Origin: Saccharothrix sp. ST-888
Lineage (GTDB): Bacteria > Actinomycetota > Actinomycetes > Streptomycetales > Streptomycetaceae
Direction: 5' to 3'
DNA: 47,180 nucleotides
NCBI RefSeq assembly: GCF_000955975.1
Contig: NZ_JYJF01000050.1
Location: 1-47,180, forward strand
Positions 24,827 through 32,314 of the stretch are shown in pieces. The position numbers and the translations under genes are program-made. Position 1 is the first letter of the stretch. Every line of letters starts with the position of its first letter. The notes beneath the pieces were generated by a model. It made no database searches, had not been told where the DNA came from, and saw nothing but the letters and a program-made list of their open reading frames with translations.

Positions 24827-26226
24827 TGAACGCAACTCAGCCCCACGAGCTGGTCGAGCGCGCCCTGCAGCTCTCCCGTACCGACGGCTGCGTGGTGATC
24901 GCCGACGAGGAGTCCGCCGCCAACCTCCGCTGGGCGGGCAACGCGCTCACCACCAACGGCGTCAGCCGGGGCCGCAGCCTGACCGTCATCGCCACCGTGG
25001 ACCGGGGCGAGAACGGCACCTCCTCGGGCGTGGTCTCCCGCGAGGCCGTGACGCTGGACGAGGTGGAGAGCGTGGTCCGGGCCGCCGAGGAGGCCGCCCG
25101 GGACGCCGAACCGGCCGAGGACGCCCAGCCGCTGGTCGCCGACCGGCCCTCCTCGCCGGACTTCACCGAGGCCCCCGCCGTCACCACGGTCGAGGTCTTC
25201 ACCGAGTTCGCCCCGGCCCTCGGCGAGGCCTTCGCCCGGGCCCGCGCGGCCGGCCAGCTGCTGTACGGATTCGCCAACCACGAGCTGACCACCAGCTACC
25301 TCGGCACCTCCACCGGCCTGCGGCTGCGCCACGTACAGCCGACCGGCTCGGTCGAGATCAACGCCAAGACCGCCGACCTCAGCTCCTCCGCCTGGGTCGG
25401 CGCCGCCACCCGGGACTTCGGCGACGTGGACGTCGCCGAGCTGCACGAGCAGCTCACCCGGCGGCTCGCCTGGGGCCAGAAGAAGATCGACCTGCCCGCG
25501 GGCCGGTACGAGACCCTGCTGCCGCCCTCGGCCGTCTCCGACCTGCTGATCTACCTGCACTGGTCCTCCGGCGGCCGGGACGCGGCCGAGGGCCAGACCG
25601 TGTTCAGCAAGCCCGGCGGCGCCACCCGGATCGGCGAGCAGCTCACCGAGCTGCCGCTGACCCTGCGCGCCGACCCGGCCGAGCCGGGCCTGGAGGCGGC
25701 CCCCTTCGTGGTCGCCCACAGCTCCGGCGACTCCCAGTCGGTCTTCGACAACGGCCTGCCGCTGACCGCCACCGACTGGATCCGCGACGGCCGGCTGGTC
25801 AACCTCATCACCACCCGCCACTCGGCCGGCCTCACCGGCCTGCCGCTCACCCCGCCGATCGACAACCTCGTCCTGGAGATCGCCGACCAGGCGGCTGCAC
25901 CCACGCTGGACGAGATGATCGCGCGCACCGAGCGCGGCCTGCTGCTCACCTGCCTCTGGTACATCCGCGAGGTGGACCCGGCCACGCTGCTGCTCACCGG
26001 CCTCACCCGGGACGGCGTCTACCTGGTCGAGAACGGCGAGGTGGTCGGCGCGGTGAACAACTTCCGGTTCAACGAGTCCCCGGTCGACCTGCTCAGCCGG
26101 ATCACCGAGGTCGGCCGCACCGTGCCGTGCCTGCCGCGCGAGTGGGGCGACTACTTCAACCGCGCCTCGATGCCGCCGATCCGCGTCGCCGAGTTCAACA
26201 TGAGCTCGGTCAGCCAGGCGTCGTAG
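24826..26226 (+). CDS. TldE/PmbA subunit
   Basis: A 466-aa TldD/PmbA family partner. It has the family fold (GFANHELTTSYLGTSTGLRLRH, FVVAHSSGDSQSVFDNGLPL and C-terminal ENGEVVGAVNNFRFNESP) but no HExxxH, as expected for the non-catalytic TldE subunit that shapes the protease cavity. GGAGG precedes the start within the tldD 3' end. It is separated by only 27 bp from the kptA-like gene, so the three are probably one operon. Confidence 0.92.
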   Translation: MNATQPHELVERALQLSRTDGCVVIADEESAANLRWAGNALTTNGVSRGRSLTVIATVDRGENGTSSGVVSREAVTLDEVESVVRAAEEAARDAEPAEDAQPLVADRPSSPDFTEAPAVTTVEVFTEFAPALGEAFARARAAGQLLYGFANHELTTSYLGTSTGLRLRHVQPTGSVEINAKTADLSSSAWVGAATRDFGDVDVAELHEQLTRRLAWGQKKIDLPAGRYETLLPPSAVSDLLIYLHWSSGGRDAAEGQTVFSKPGGATRIGEQLTELPLTLRADPAEPGLEAAPFVVAHSSGDSQSVFDNGLPLTATDWIRDGRLVNLITTRHSAGLTGLPLTPPIDNLVLEIADQAAAPTLDEMIARTERGLLLTCLWYIREVDPATLLLTGLTRDGVYLVENGEVVGAVNNFRFNESPVDLLSRITEVGRTVPCLPREWGDYFNRASMPPIRVAEFNMSSVSQAS

Positions 26227-26253
26227 CGGCCCACCGTCGGAAAGGTCCTCGGA

Positions 26254-26802
26254 GTGGACGAGAAACAGCTGGTCAAGACCTCGAAACTGCTCTCCCGGGT
26301 GCTGCGGCACGACCCGGGCTCGGCCGGGGTCACCCTGGACGAGAACGGCTGGGTGCGGGTGGACACCCTGCTCGCCGCCCTCGCCCGGCACGGCAGGCGG
26401 ATCGGCCGGGCCGAGCTGGACGTCGTGGTCGAGACGAACGACAAGCGTCGCTTCGCCTACTCCGAGGACGGCCGGTCCATCCGCGCCAGCCAGGGCCACT
26501 CGGTGCCGGTGGACTTGGGGCTCCCGGCCACCGAGCCGCCGCCGGTGCTCTACCACGGCACCACCGGGCGGGCCCTGGAGGCGATCTTCCGGGAGGGCCT
26601 GCACCCGATGTCCCGGCAGGACGTCCACCTCTCCGCGGACACCGAGACGGCCGTACGGGTGGGTTCCCGGCACGGCCGTCCCATCGTGCTGGTGGTCGAC
26701 GCCGCCGCGCTGGCCGCCGCCGGCCACCGCTTCAGGGTCAGCGCGAACGGCGTCTGGCTCACCGACACCGTCCCGCCCGGCTACCTCAGCCGGCAGCCCT
26801 GA
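26254..26802 (+). CDS. kptA: RNA 2'-phosphotransferase (KptA/Tpt1 family)
   Basis: A 182-aa enzyme of the KptA/Tpt1 family, which removes an internal RNA 2'-phosphate using NAD+, releasing ADP-ribose 1'',2''-cyclic phosphate. The motifs LSRVLRHDP (Arg-His), FAYSEDGRSIRASQGHS (RASQGHS binds the 2'-phosphate) and YHGTTGRALEAIFREGL (NAD+ site) are intact, so it should be active. Bacteria lack the tRNA splicing pathway that supplies the eukaryotic substrate; the natural bacterial role is unclear. GTG 26254 has GGAAAGG upstream. It is probably co-transcribed with tldD-tldE. Confidence 0.92.
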   Translation: MDEKQLVKTSKLLSRVLRHDPGSAGVTLDENGWVRVDTLLAALARHGRRIGRAELDVVVETNDKRRFAYSEDGRSIRASQGHSVPVDLGLPATEPPPVLYHGTTGRALEAIFREGLHPMSRQDVHLSADTETAVRVGSRHGRPIVLVVDAAALAAAGHRFRVSANGVWLTDTVPPGYLSRQP

Positions 26803-26807
26803 GGCCA

Positions 26808-26839
26808 CCGGCCGGCGCGCTGAACCCTCAGCCGGCCGG
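26808..26839. terminator. Terminator at the kptA / DUF2127 convergent junction
   Basis: A 9-bp perfect stem (CCGGCCGGC at 26808-26816 with 26831-26839) and a 14-nt loop in the 25-bp gap. It overlaps the last codons of the DUF2127 gene. Confidence 0.55.
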
Positions 26840-27589
26840 CCCGGCGGCGGCCCGCTCGATCTCCAGCAGGGACCCGGAGCGGCGCGCGGCCTGGTACGCG
26901 GCCTTGCCGCCGCGCAGCCCGAACAGCCGCTTGGCGAACAGGAGGTAGACCACCGCGAAGACGTTCAGCAGAAAGATGACGACCTTCACCGCCGTGACCC
27001 GGTCGACGAGTTCGTAGATCTCCAGCGGCAGGAACACGGCCGTGGCGACGAACGCGAAGTACTCGCCCCAGCGGGCCAGCCGCCACAGGCCCACCGCCTC
27101 CACGAGCTCGATCGCGGCGTAGGCGAACAGCCCGCCCGCGACCAGCAGGAGCGTCTGCGGCCTGGTGTCCAGCAGATGCCTCAGGTGCCGCACCGTCGAG
27201 CTGGTGTCCAGGTTCACGGCGAACACCTGGGCCAGCGCACCGGCCCGTGGCAGCGCCCGCCCGAACAGCTCCCGCAGCGAGTTCTCCGAGCGCTCGAACC
27301 GGACCAGGGCGTAGCCGAGGACCAGGAACAGCAGGCCCCTCAGCAGCCGTTCGACGGCGAGCAGGCGCAGGATGACGGCGTCCCTGAGCGCAGGGCCGCG
27401 GAGCACCTGCGGCGCCTCGTCGGCCGGCCCCGAGCCCTGGGGCGGGCCGGGGGCGAACACGGCGCAGCGCAGGCAGCGCCACGCCGGGCCGCTCGGCGCC
27501 ACGGCCCGGAGCCGGTCGTGCAGCGCCGGCTCGTCAGGGGCGTAGGTGACATGGCCGCTGAGGGCGCAGACCGCCGTGTTCCAGTCCAC
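26828..27589 (-). CDS. DUF2127 domain membrane protein
   Basis: A 253-aa protein. The N-terminal ~65 residues are hydrophilic with a CLRC pair. Four hydrophobic helices then occupy residues ~75-230 (LLFLVLGYALV, LLLVAGGLFAYAAIELVEAVGLW, YFAFVATAVFLPLEIYELV and VVIFLLNVFAVVYLLFAKRLF). The AIELVEAVGLWRLARWGEY and IYELV segments are characteristic of DUF2127. The function is unknown. The GTG start at 27589 lies 21 bp after the GlsB-type gene stop, so the two may form an operon. Confidence 0.82.
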   Translation of the reverse strand: MDWNTAVCALSGHVTYAPDEPALHDRLRAVAPSGPAWRCLRCAVFAPGPPQGSGPADEAPQVLRGPALRDAVILRLLAVERLLRGLLFLVLGYALVRFERSENSLRELFGRALPRAGALAQVFAVNLDTSSTVRHLRHLLDTRPQTLLLVAGGLFAYAAIELVEAVGLWRLARWGEYFAFVATAVFLPLEIYELVDRVTAVKVVIFLLNVFAVVYLLFAKRLFGLRGGKAAYQAARRSGSLLEIERAAAGPAG

Positions 27590-27610
27590 CGCCGTGGGCG
27601 CCCGGTCCGC

Positions 27611-27883
27611 TCACGGGCCGGTCTTGTTGCGGGCGGCCCAGAGCGGCGTGATCACCACGATCAGCACGACGGCGGCGCCCAGTTGGAAGGCGTGCCGCCA
27701 CCAGTCGAAGCCCCTGGTGTCGGCGACCCCGAAGAGGTGGGCCACCAGGTTGCCGACGATCGCGCCGACCAGACCCAGCAGCACGGTCAGCCAGAGCGGG
27801 ATGTTCTGCTTGCCCGGGATCAGCAGCCGCGCGATGACACCCAGAATCAGTCCCTCGATCAGCGCCGAGATGATCGCCCACAT
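27611..27883 (-). CDS. GlsB/YeaQ/YmgE family stress-response membrane protein
   Basis: A 90-aa protein with three predicted membrane helices. MWAIISALIEGLILGVIARLLIPG and GLVGAIVGNLVAHLFG are hallmarks of the transglycosylase-associated (GlsB/YeaQ/YmgE) family. Members are small inner-membrane proteins induced by stress; the biochemical role is unknown. ATG 27883 has AGGGAG 6 nt upstream. It lies upstream of the DUF2127 gene in the same direction and divergent from the DUF3099 gene. Confidence 0.9.
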   Translation of the reverse strand: MWAIISALIEGLILGVIARLLIPGKQNIPLWLTVLLGLVGAIVGNLVAHLFGVADTRGFDWWRHAFQLGAAVVLIVVITPLWAARNKTGP

Positions 27884-28081
27884 GGCAGCTCCCTGAGATC
27901 GGTCCTGCCGATCAGTTTTCGCCGCACCCGGCCCGGCCGCACGCCGGGATCCGCCGTTCTGCGGGCGGCGCCGGCGCGGACACGCTCCGCCTCCCCCGCT
28001 CTGCTGCCCGGACGCGGTGCGGCGTACCGTGAAGTGGCCGTACTCCGCGATGGGTGCGGGTGCAGACGGGAGCGGTGGGTC

Positions 28082-28411
28082 ATGAGCAAGAGCAAGCAGG
28101 TGTTCCGGATCACCGGAGCACGCACCAGCCTCTCCGACGACGTGCGGGGCCGTCAGCGGCGCTACGTGATCTCCATGCTGCTGCGCACGGTGTGCGTGCT
28201 GCTCGCGGTGGTGCTGTGGGACGTGCAGCGGCTGGTGGCCTTCGCCGCGCTCGCGGGAGCGGTGCTGCTGCCGTACTTCGCCGTCCTGATCGCCAACGCC
28301 GGACGGGAGAAGGCTCCGGGCCTCCCGAGCACCTTCGCGGTACCGGCCGACACCCCGCTGATGCTGGGCCCGGGAGGCACCGGAGGGGGCGGCGCCTCGA
28401 AGGAAAGCTGA
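28082..28411 (+). CDS. DUF3099 family membrane protein
   Basis: A 109-aa protein. The N-terminal SKQVFRITGARTSLSDDVRGRQRRYVISM is the DUF3099 signature. Two adjacent helices (LRTVCVLLAVVLW and FAALAGAVLLPYFAVLIAN) follow, then a Gly/Pro-rich tail. This family is actinobacterial and its function is unknown. The start ATG 28082 has GGGAG about 9 nt upstream. Confidence 0.88.
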   Translation: MSKSKQVFRITGARTSLSDDVRGRQRRYVISMLLRTVCVLLAVVLWDVQRLVAFAALAGAVLLPYFAVLIANAGREKAPGLPSTFAVPADTPLMLGPGGTGGGGASKES

Positions 28412-28693
28412 CAGAGCCTCAAGAAGCACTGTCCGCTTTGCGCCTGTATGACAGCATTAGAACCCCGGAAAGCTCAGATACAGCTCAGATTAATCATGAA
28501 AGAGCTAGCCATCCGGGGGTCAGGCCGTGACATACTGCGTACGCGCTCCGCATCCCCCGTCGGAGCGACAGACCGACGCCGGGCGGCTCCCCCCGTGGCT
28601 GCCCGGCGTCGTCATGCCCTCATGTCGGGCCTCCCGGCGGCGAGTGCGAGACTGGCCGTGCACAGCGCCACCGCGACTCCCAGGACGGCTCCC
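28412..28693. other. Intergenic region with a lower-G+C core and phased direct repeat
   Basis: About 280 bp. Positions 28430-28530 fall to roughly 50% G+C, far below the surroundings, and contain AGCTCAGAT twice at an 11-bp period (28471-28479 and 28482-28490). A 10-bp hairpin follows at 28575-28610. This looks like a regulated promoter region for the gene at 28694, but I could not assign -10/-35 boxes. A short minus-strand frame (28612-28695) is described separately. Confidence 0.45.
28575..28610. terminator. Hairpin, possible terminator
   Basis: A perfect 10-bp stem (GACGCCGGGC at 28575-28584 with 28601-28610) with a 16-nt loop. It starts one base past the stop codon of the minus-strand micro-ORF 28612-28695 and could also end transcription from the DUF3099 side. 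Confidence 0.45.
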
Positions 28694-28695
28694 AT
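28612..28695 (-). CDS. Possible 27-aa membrane micropeptide
   Basis: On the minus strand an ATG that shares its CATG with the start of the plus-strand gene opens a 27-codon frame (MGAVLGVAVALCTASLALAA, then GRPDMRA). It has GAGGGGG 5 nt upstream, a single hydrophobic span, and a 10-bp hairpin directly after the stop. These are the marks of a real small gene, but the length is short and homology could not be tested. It may be coincidental. Confidence 0.25.
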   Translation of the reverse strand: MGAVLGVAVALCTASLALAAGRPDMRA

Positions 28696-28939
28696 GGACA
28701 CCCCCTCGCATCCGCTCTTCGGCGCGCCGGACGGCCCCGAGGGTCCGCCGGTCTGCTCCGGGAAGGGCTGCCGCAAGCCCGCCGAGTGGGTGCTGGTGTG
28801 GAACAACCCCAAACTGCACACCCCGGACCGGCGCAAGACCTGGCTCGCCTGCGACGAGCACCGTGAGCACCTCTCCCAGTTCCTGGGCGTACGAGGGTTC
28901 CTGAAGGAGGTCGTGGCCTTCCCCGACTTCCGGGGCTGA
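28694..28939 (+). CDS. Small conserved cysteine-containing protein, unknown function
   Basis: An 81-aa soluble protein. A C-x4-C pair (VCSGKGCRKPA) is followed by EWVLVWNNPKLHT and by TWLACDEHREHLSQFLGVRGFLKEV, so Cys and His residues could bind a metal, perhaps as a zinc-binding fold. I recognise it as a streptomycete-conserved small protein of unknown function. ATG 28694 has AGGAC about 9 nt upstream. The open frame extends 82 codons further upstream but runs through the low-G+C region and is unlikely to be coding. Confidence 0.75.
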   Translation: MDTPSHPLFGAPDGPEGPPVCSGKGCRKPAEWVLVWNNPKLHTPDRRKTWLACDEHREHLSQFLGVRGFLKEVVAFPDFRG

Positions 28940-28986
28940 ACCGGCACCGGCGCCGGGAGCCGCGCGGGGCCGGAGCGCGGGCGCCC

Positions 28987-29976
28987 CTACCCGCCGATCG
29001 CCGACATCGGGCGGTCGGGCTGGAGGAACTCGGGGTTGTCGATCCCCGCGCCGGCCTTCTTGCCCCACATCGCCGTCCGCCACAGCTCGGCGAGCTCGGC
29101 GTCGCCCGCACCGGAGCGCAGCGCCGCCCGCAGATCGGTCTCACCGGTCGCGAAGAGGCAGTTGCGGACCTGGCCGTCGGCGGTGAGCCGGGTGCGGTCG
29201 CAGGCGCGGCAGAACGGGCGGGTGACCGAGGCGATCACGCCGACGCTCGCCGGGCCGCCGTCCACCAGCCAGCGTTCGGCAGGTGCCGCACCCCGGGCGG
29301 CGGACGGCTCGGGGGTGAGCCGGAAACGGGCGTGCAGCCGCTCCAGGATCTCCTCGGCGGTGACCATCTTCGAGCGGTCCCAGCCGTGTTGGGCGTCCAG
29401 CGGCATCTGCTCGATGAAGCGCAGCTCGTATCCGCGCTCCAGGCACCAGGCCAGCAGGTCGGCGGCCTCGTGGTCGTTGACGTCGCGCATCAGCACGCTG
29501 TTGACCTTCACCGGGGTGAGCCCGGCGGCCTCGGCGGCGGCCAGGCCGTCCAGGACGTCCTGGTGGCGGTGGCGGCGGCTCAGGGTGTGGAAGGTCTCGG
29601 TGTCCAGGGTGTCGAGCGAGACGTTGACCCGGTCCAGCCCGGCGGCCTTGAGGGCCGTGGCCGTACGGGCCAGGCCGATGCCGTTGGTGGTGAGCGAGAG
29701 CTCGGGGCGCGGCGCGAGTTCGGCGCAGGCGGCGACGATGCCGACCAGGCCGGGGCGCAGCAGCGGCTCGCCGCCGGTGAACCGGACCTCGCGGACGCCG
29801 AGGTCGCGGACGGCGAGCGTGACCAGCCGGACGATCTCCTCGTCGGTCAGCAGATCGGGCTTGGCCAGCCACTGCAGGCCCTGTTCCGGCATGCAGTAGG
29901 TGCAGCGCAGATTGCACCGGTCGGTGAGGGAGACCCTCAGGTCGACCGCCTGCCGGCCGAAGGTGTCGAGGAGCAC
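28987..29976 (-). CDS. moaA: GTP 3',8-cyclase (molybdenum cofactor synthesis)
   Basis: A 329-aa radical SAM enzyme that converts GTP to 3',8-cyclo-GTP, the first step of molybdopterin synthesis. The SAM cluster motif is CNLRCTYC (Cx3Cx2C), FTGGEPLLR follows, the second 4Fe-4S cluster is CRACDRTRLTADGQVRNC, and the C-terminus ends GG, which is needed for catalysis in characterised MoaA. GTG 29976 has GGAAGGGGG 5-8 nt upstream. No other moa genes are in the window. Confidence 0.96.
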   Translation of the reverse strand: MLLDTFGRQAVDLRVSLTDRCNLRCTYCMPEQGLQWLAKPDLLTDEEIVRLVTLAVRDLGVREVRFTGGEPLLRPGLVGIVAACAELAPRPELSLTTNGIGLARTATALKAAGLDRVNVSLDTLDTETFHTLSRRHRHQDVLDGLAAAEAAGLTPVKVNSVLMRDVNDHEAADLLAWCLERGYELRFIEQMPLDAQHGWDRSKMVTAEEILERLHARFRLTPEPSAARGAAPAERWLVDGGPASVGVIASVTRPFCRACDRTRLTADGQVRNCLFATGETDLRAALRSGAGDAELAELWRTAMWGKKAGAGIDNPEFLQPDRPMSAIGG

Positions 29977-30001
29977 CGCGGCCCCCTTCCCGAGAAAAGC
30001 C

Positions 30002-30032
30002 GGCCCGGCCGCCGCATACGGCGGGCCGGGCC
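30002..30032 (-). terminator. Terminator of the symporter operon
   Basis: A 13-bp stem with one bulged base (30002-30014 with 30019-30032) and loop CATA. On the minus strand it is followed by CTTTTC, giving a short U-tract. It separates the symporter operon from moaA. Confidence 0.75.
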
Positions 30033-30083
30033 AGCTTATCCGGGGGCTCGGACACCTCTTCGAGGCGTCCGTCGTACGGGATG

Positions 30084-31712
30084 TCAGTGGGCGCCCAGTC
30101 CGGTGAGCGAGCGGACCTCGAGTTCGGCGTACTTCGCCGGGTCGGCGGTCTCCTTGGCGAGCAGGGTGCCGATCCAGCCGGCCAGGAAGCCGATCGGGAT
30201 GGAGACCAGGCCCGGGTTCTCCAGCGGGAACCAGTGGAAGTCGCTGTGCGGGAAGAGCGAGGTCTTGGCGCCCGAGACCACGGGGGAGAAGACCACCAGG
30301 AGCACCGAGGAGATCAGGCCCGCGTAGACCGAGCTGACCGCACCCGCGGTGTTGAAGCGCTTCCAGAACAGCGAGTACAGCAGGGTCGGCAGGTTGGCGG
30401 AGGCGGCCACGGCGAAGGCCAGGGCGACCAGCGCGGCCGTGTTGAGCTTGTCCGCGAAGATGCTCAGCACGATGGCGATCGCGCCGATCGCCACGGCCGC
30501 CAGCTTGGCGGAGCGGACCTCCTCGGTCTCACTCGTCCTCCCGCGCCGGATCACGTTGGCGTAGAGGTCGTGGGCGAAGGAGGCGGAGGAGGCCAGGGTG
30601 AGGCCGGCGACCACGGCGAGGATGGTGGCGAAGGCGACGGCGGAGATCACCGCGAGCAGGATCGCGCCGCCGGTGGAGCCGGCGCCACCGCCGAGCTCCT
30701 GGGCGAGCAGCGGGGCGGCGGTGTTGCCGGCCGCGTTGGACGCCTTGATGGTCGCCGGGCCCACCAGGGCGGCCGCGCCGAAGCCGAGCGCCAGCGTCAT
30801 CAGGTAGAAGACACCGATGATCCCGATCGCCCAGAGCACCGACTTCCGGGCCGCCTTGGCGGTGGGCACGGTGTAGAAGCGGACCAGGATGTGCGGCAGT
30901 CCGGCGGTCCCGAGGACCAGGGCCAGGCCGAGGCTGATGAAGTCCAGCTTGGTGGTCCCGGAGGTGCCGTACTTGAGTCCGGGCTCCAGGAAGGCGGAGG
31001 CCTTGCCACTGGCGTCGGCGGCGGCGCCGAGCAGGCTGGAGATGTTGAAGTGGTACCTGGCCAGGACCAGGACGGTCATCAGCGCGGCACCGGCGATCAG
31101 CAGCACTGCCTTGACGATCTGCACCCAGGTGGTGCCCTTCATGCCCCCGATGACGACGTAGACCACCATCAGGGCGCCGACCGCGACGACGGTCCAGCGC
31201 TTGGCCCCCTCGCCGCTGACGCCGAGCAGCAGCGCGACCAGCGAGCCCGCACCGACCATCTGGGCCAGCAGGTAGAAGATCGACACCACGATGGTGGAGA
31301 TCCCGGCGGCGGTGCGGACCGGGCGCTGGCGCATCCGGAAGGCGAGCACGTCGGCCATCGTGTAGCGGCCCGAGTTGCGCAGCGGTTCGGCGATCAGCAG
31401 CAGCGCGACCAGCCAGGCGACCAGGAACCCGATCGAGTAGAGGAAGCCGTCGTAGCCGAAGAGGGCGATCGCACCGGCGATGCCGAGGAAGGACGCGGCG
31501 GACATGTAGTCCCCGGAGATCGCCAGGCCGTTCTGGAAGCCGGTGAAGCCCCGGCCGCCGGCGTAGAAGTCGGCGGCGTCCTTGGTCTGGCGCCCGGCCC
31601 AGACGGTGATGCCGAGGGTGGTGAGCACGAAGACGCCGAAGAGCGTCATGGTGAGGCCGCGGTGGCTGCTCGCGGCGGTGGCCAACGGGGAGGCGGCCAG
31701 GACGGTTGTCAT
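30084..31712 (-). CDS. Cation/acetate-type solute symporter (ActP/MctC family)
   Basis: A 542-aa sodium:solute symporter family protein with about 13 membrane helices. TKDAADFYAGGRGFTGFQNGLAISGDYMSAASFLG and GGMKGTTWVQIVKA are characteristic of the ActP/MctC branch, which takes up acetate, propionate or pyruvate. The start ATG 31712 overlaps the stop of the DUF485 gene (ATGA), so both are co-translated. Which monocarboxylate is carried cannot be read from sequence. A Crp-like site precedes the operon. Confidence 0.9.
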   Translation of the reverse strand: MTTVLAASPLATAASSHRGLTMTLFGVFVLTTLGITVWAGRQTKDAADFYAGGRGFTGFQNGLAISGDYMSAASFLGIAGAIALFGYDGFLYSIGFLVAWLVALLLIAEPLRNSGRYTMADVLAFRMRQRPVRTAAGISTIVVSIFYLLAQMVGAGSLVALLLGVSGEGAKRWTVVAVGALMVVYVVIGGMKGTTWVQIVKAVLLIAGAALMTVLVLARYHFNISSLLGAAADASGKASAFLEPGLKYGTSGTTKLDFISLGLALVLGTAGLPHILVRFYTVPTAKAARKSVLWAIGIIGVFYLMTLALGFGAAALVGPATIKASNAAGNTAAPLLAQELGGGAGSTGGAILLAVISAVAFATILAVVAGLTLASSASFAHDLYANVIRRGRTSETEEVRSAKLAAVAIGAIAIVLSIFADKLNTAALVALAFAVAASANLPTLLYSLFWKRFNTAGAVSSVYAGLISSVLLVVFSPVVSGAKTSLFPHSDFHWFPLENPGLVSIPIGFLAGWIGTLLAKETADPAKYAELEVRSLTGLGAH

Positions 31713-32098
31713 TCGGCGGCCTCCTGGGGCAGGCGGGTGGTGGAGGTCTGGCCGGTCACCCGCAGGGCGGCGGCCTGGAAGTTCTCGCGGATGGCGGCGG
31801 CCGACGGGTCGAGCCTGCGGTCGGCGAAGCGGGCGTACCAGGCCGCGATGGCGAAGGTGCTGACGAACTGCAGCAGACCCAGCACCAGGGCGACGTTGAT
31901 GTGGCCGACGACCTTGGTCGCCATGAACGCGGGCGCGTAGCTGGAGAGCAGCACGTACAGCAGGTACCAGAGGATGAAACCTGCGGTCACGGGAAAGGCG
32001 AACCCCCGGAAGGATCCGCGCAGCGAGCGGAACTCCTCGGACTGGTCGATGCGTTGGCCCTCCGGCGGGGCCGGTTCTTCGTTCGGCGGAGTGCCCAT
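31709..32098 (-). CDS. DUF485 domain membrane protein
   Basis: A 129-aa protein with two membrane helices (FAFPVTAGFILWYLLYVLLSSYAPAFM and INVALVLGLLQFVSTFAIAAWYARFA), matching DUF485. These small proteins are nearly always encoded just upstream of acetate permease genes, as here with a 4-nt overlap, and probably assist the symporter. The N-terminal 25 residues are Pro/Glu-rich and cytosolic. ATG 32098 has AGGAG 7 nt upstream. Confidence 0.92.
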   Translation of the reverse strand: MGTPPNEEPAPPEGQRIDQSEEFRSLRGSFRGFAFPVTAGFILWYLLYVLLSSYAPAFMATKVVGHINVALVLGLLQFVSTFAIAAWYARFADRRLDPSAAAIRENFQAAALRVTGQTSTTRLPQEAAE

Positions 32099-32143
32099 TC
32101 GGTGTCTCCTGACGTCTTCGGTGCACTACGGGACGAGAGCAAC

Positions 32144-32157
32144 GTGAGAGACGTCAC
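32144..32157. promoter_or_regulatory. Crp-like binding site upstream of the symporter operon
   Basis: GTGAGAGACGTCAC matches the streptomycete Crp pattern GTG-N6-GNCAC and has the GTGA-N6-TCAC symmetry of the wider Crp/Fnr family. It lies 46 bp upstream of the DUF485 start, a position suited to promoter control. Uptake genes of this kind are known cAMP-receptor targets in related bacteria. Confidence 0.5.
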
Positions 32158-32258
32158 ACTCGCGCGTGCCGCTGCATGCTAGATCCGCCGGACGGTGGTC
32201 GGCAGGCCACCGGGCCCGATACGCGACATCTGGCCGAAAATCGACCGTGACATGCCGA

Positions 32259-32287
32259 GGGGCGGCCCCGCCGCGCGGTGCCGCCCC
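32259..32287 (-). terminator. Terminator after the alcohol dehydrogenase gene
   Basis: An 8-bp perfect stem (GGGGCGGC at 32259-32266 with 32280-32287), loop 13 nt, 28 bp past the stop codon. Confidence 0.5.
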
Positions 32288-32314
32288 CTATGACGATCCG
32301 TCAGAACCGTTACG

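Noticed and set aside
21491..24835. 1114-codon minus-strand frame
   Set aside because: It is antisense to the MBL-fold and tldD genes and crosses the divergent promoter region; it shows no domain.
23273..26226. RiPP biosynthetic locus around TldD/E
   Set aside because: No precursor peptide, cyclodehydratase or exporter gene is adjacent; TldD/E alone are housekeeping proteases in many bacteria.
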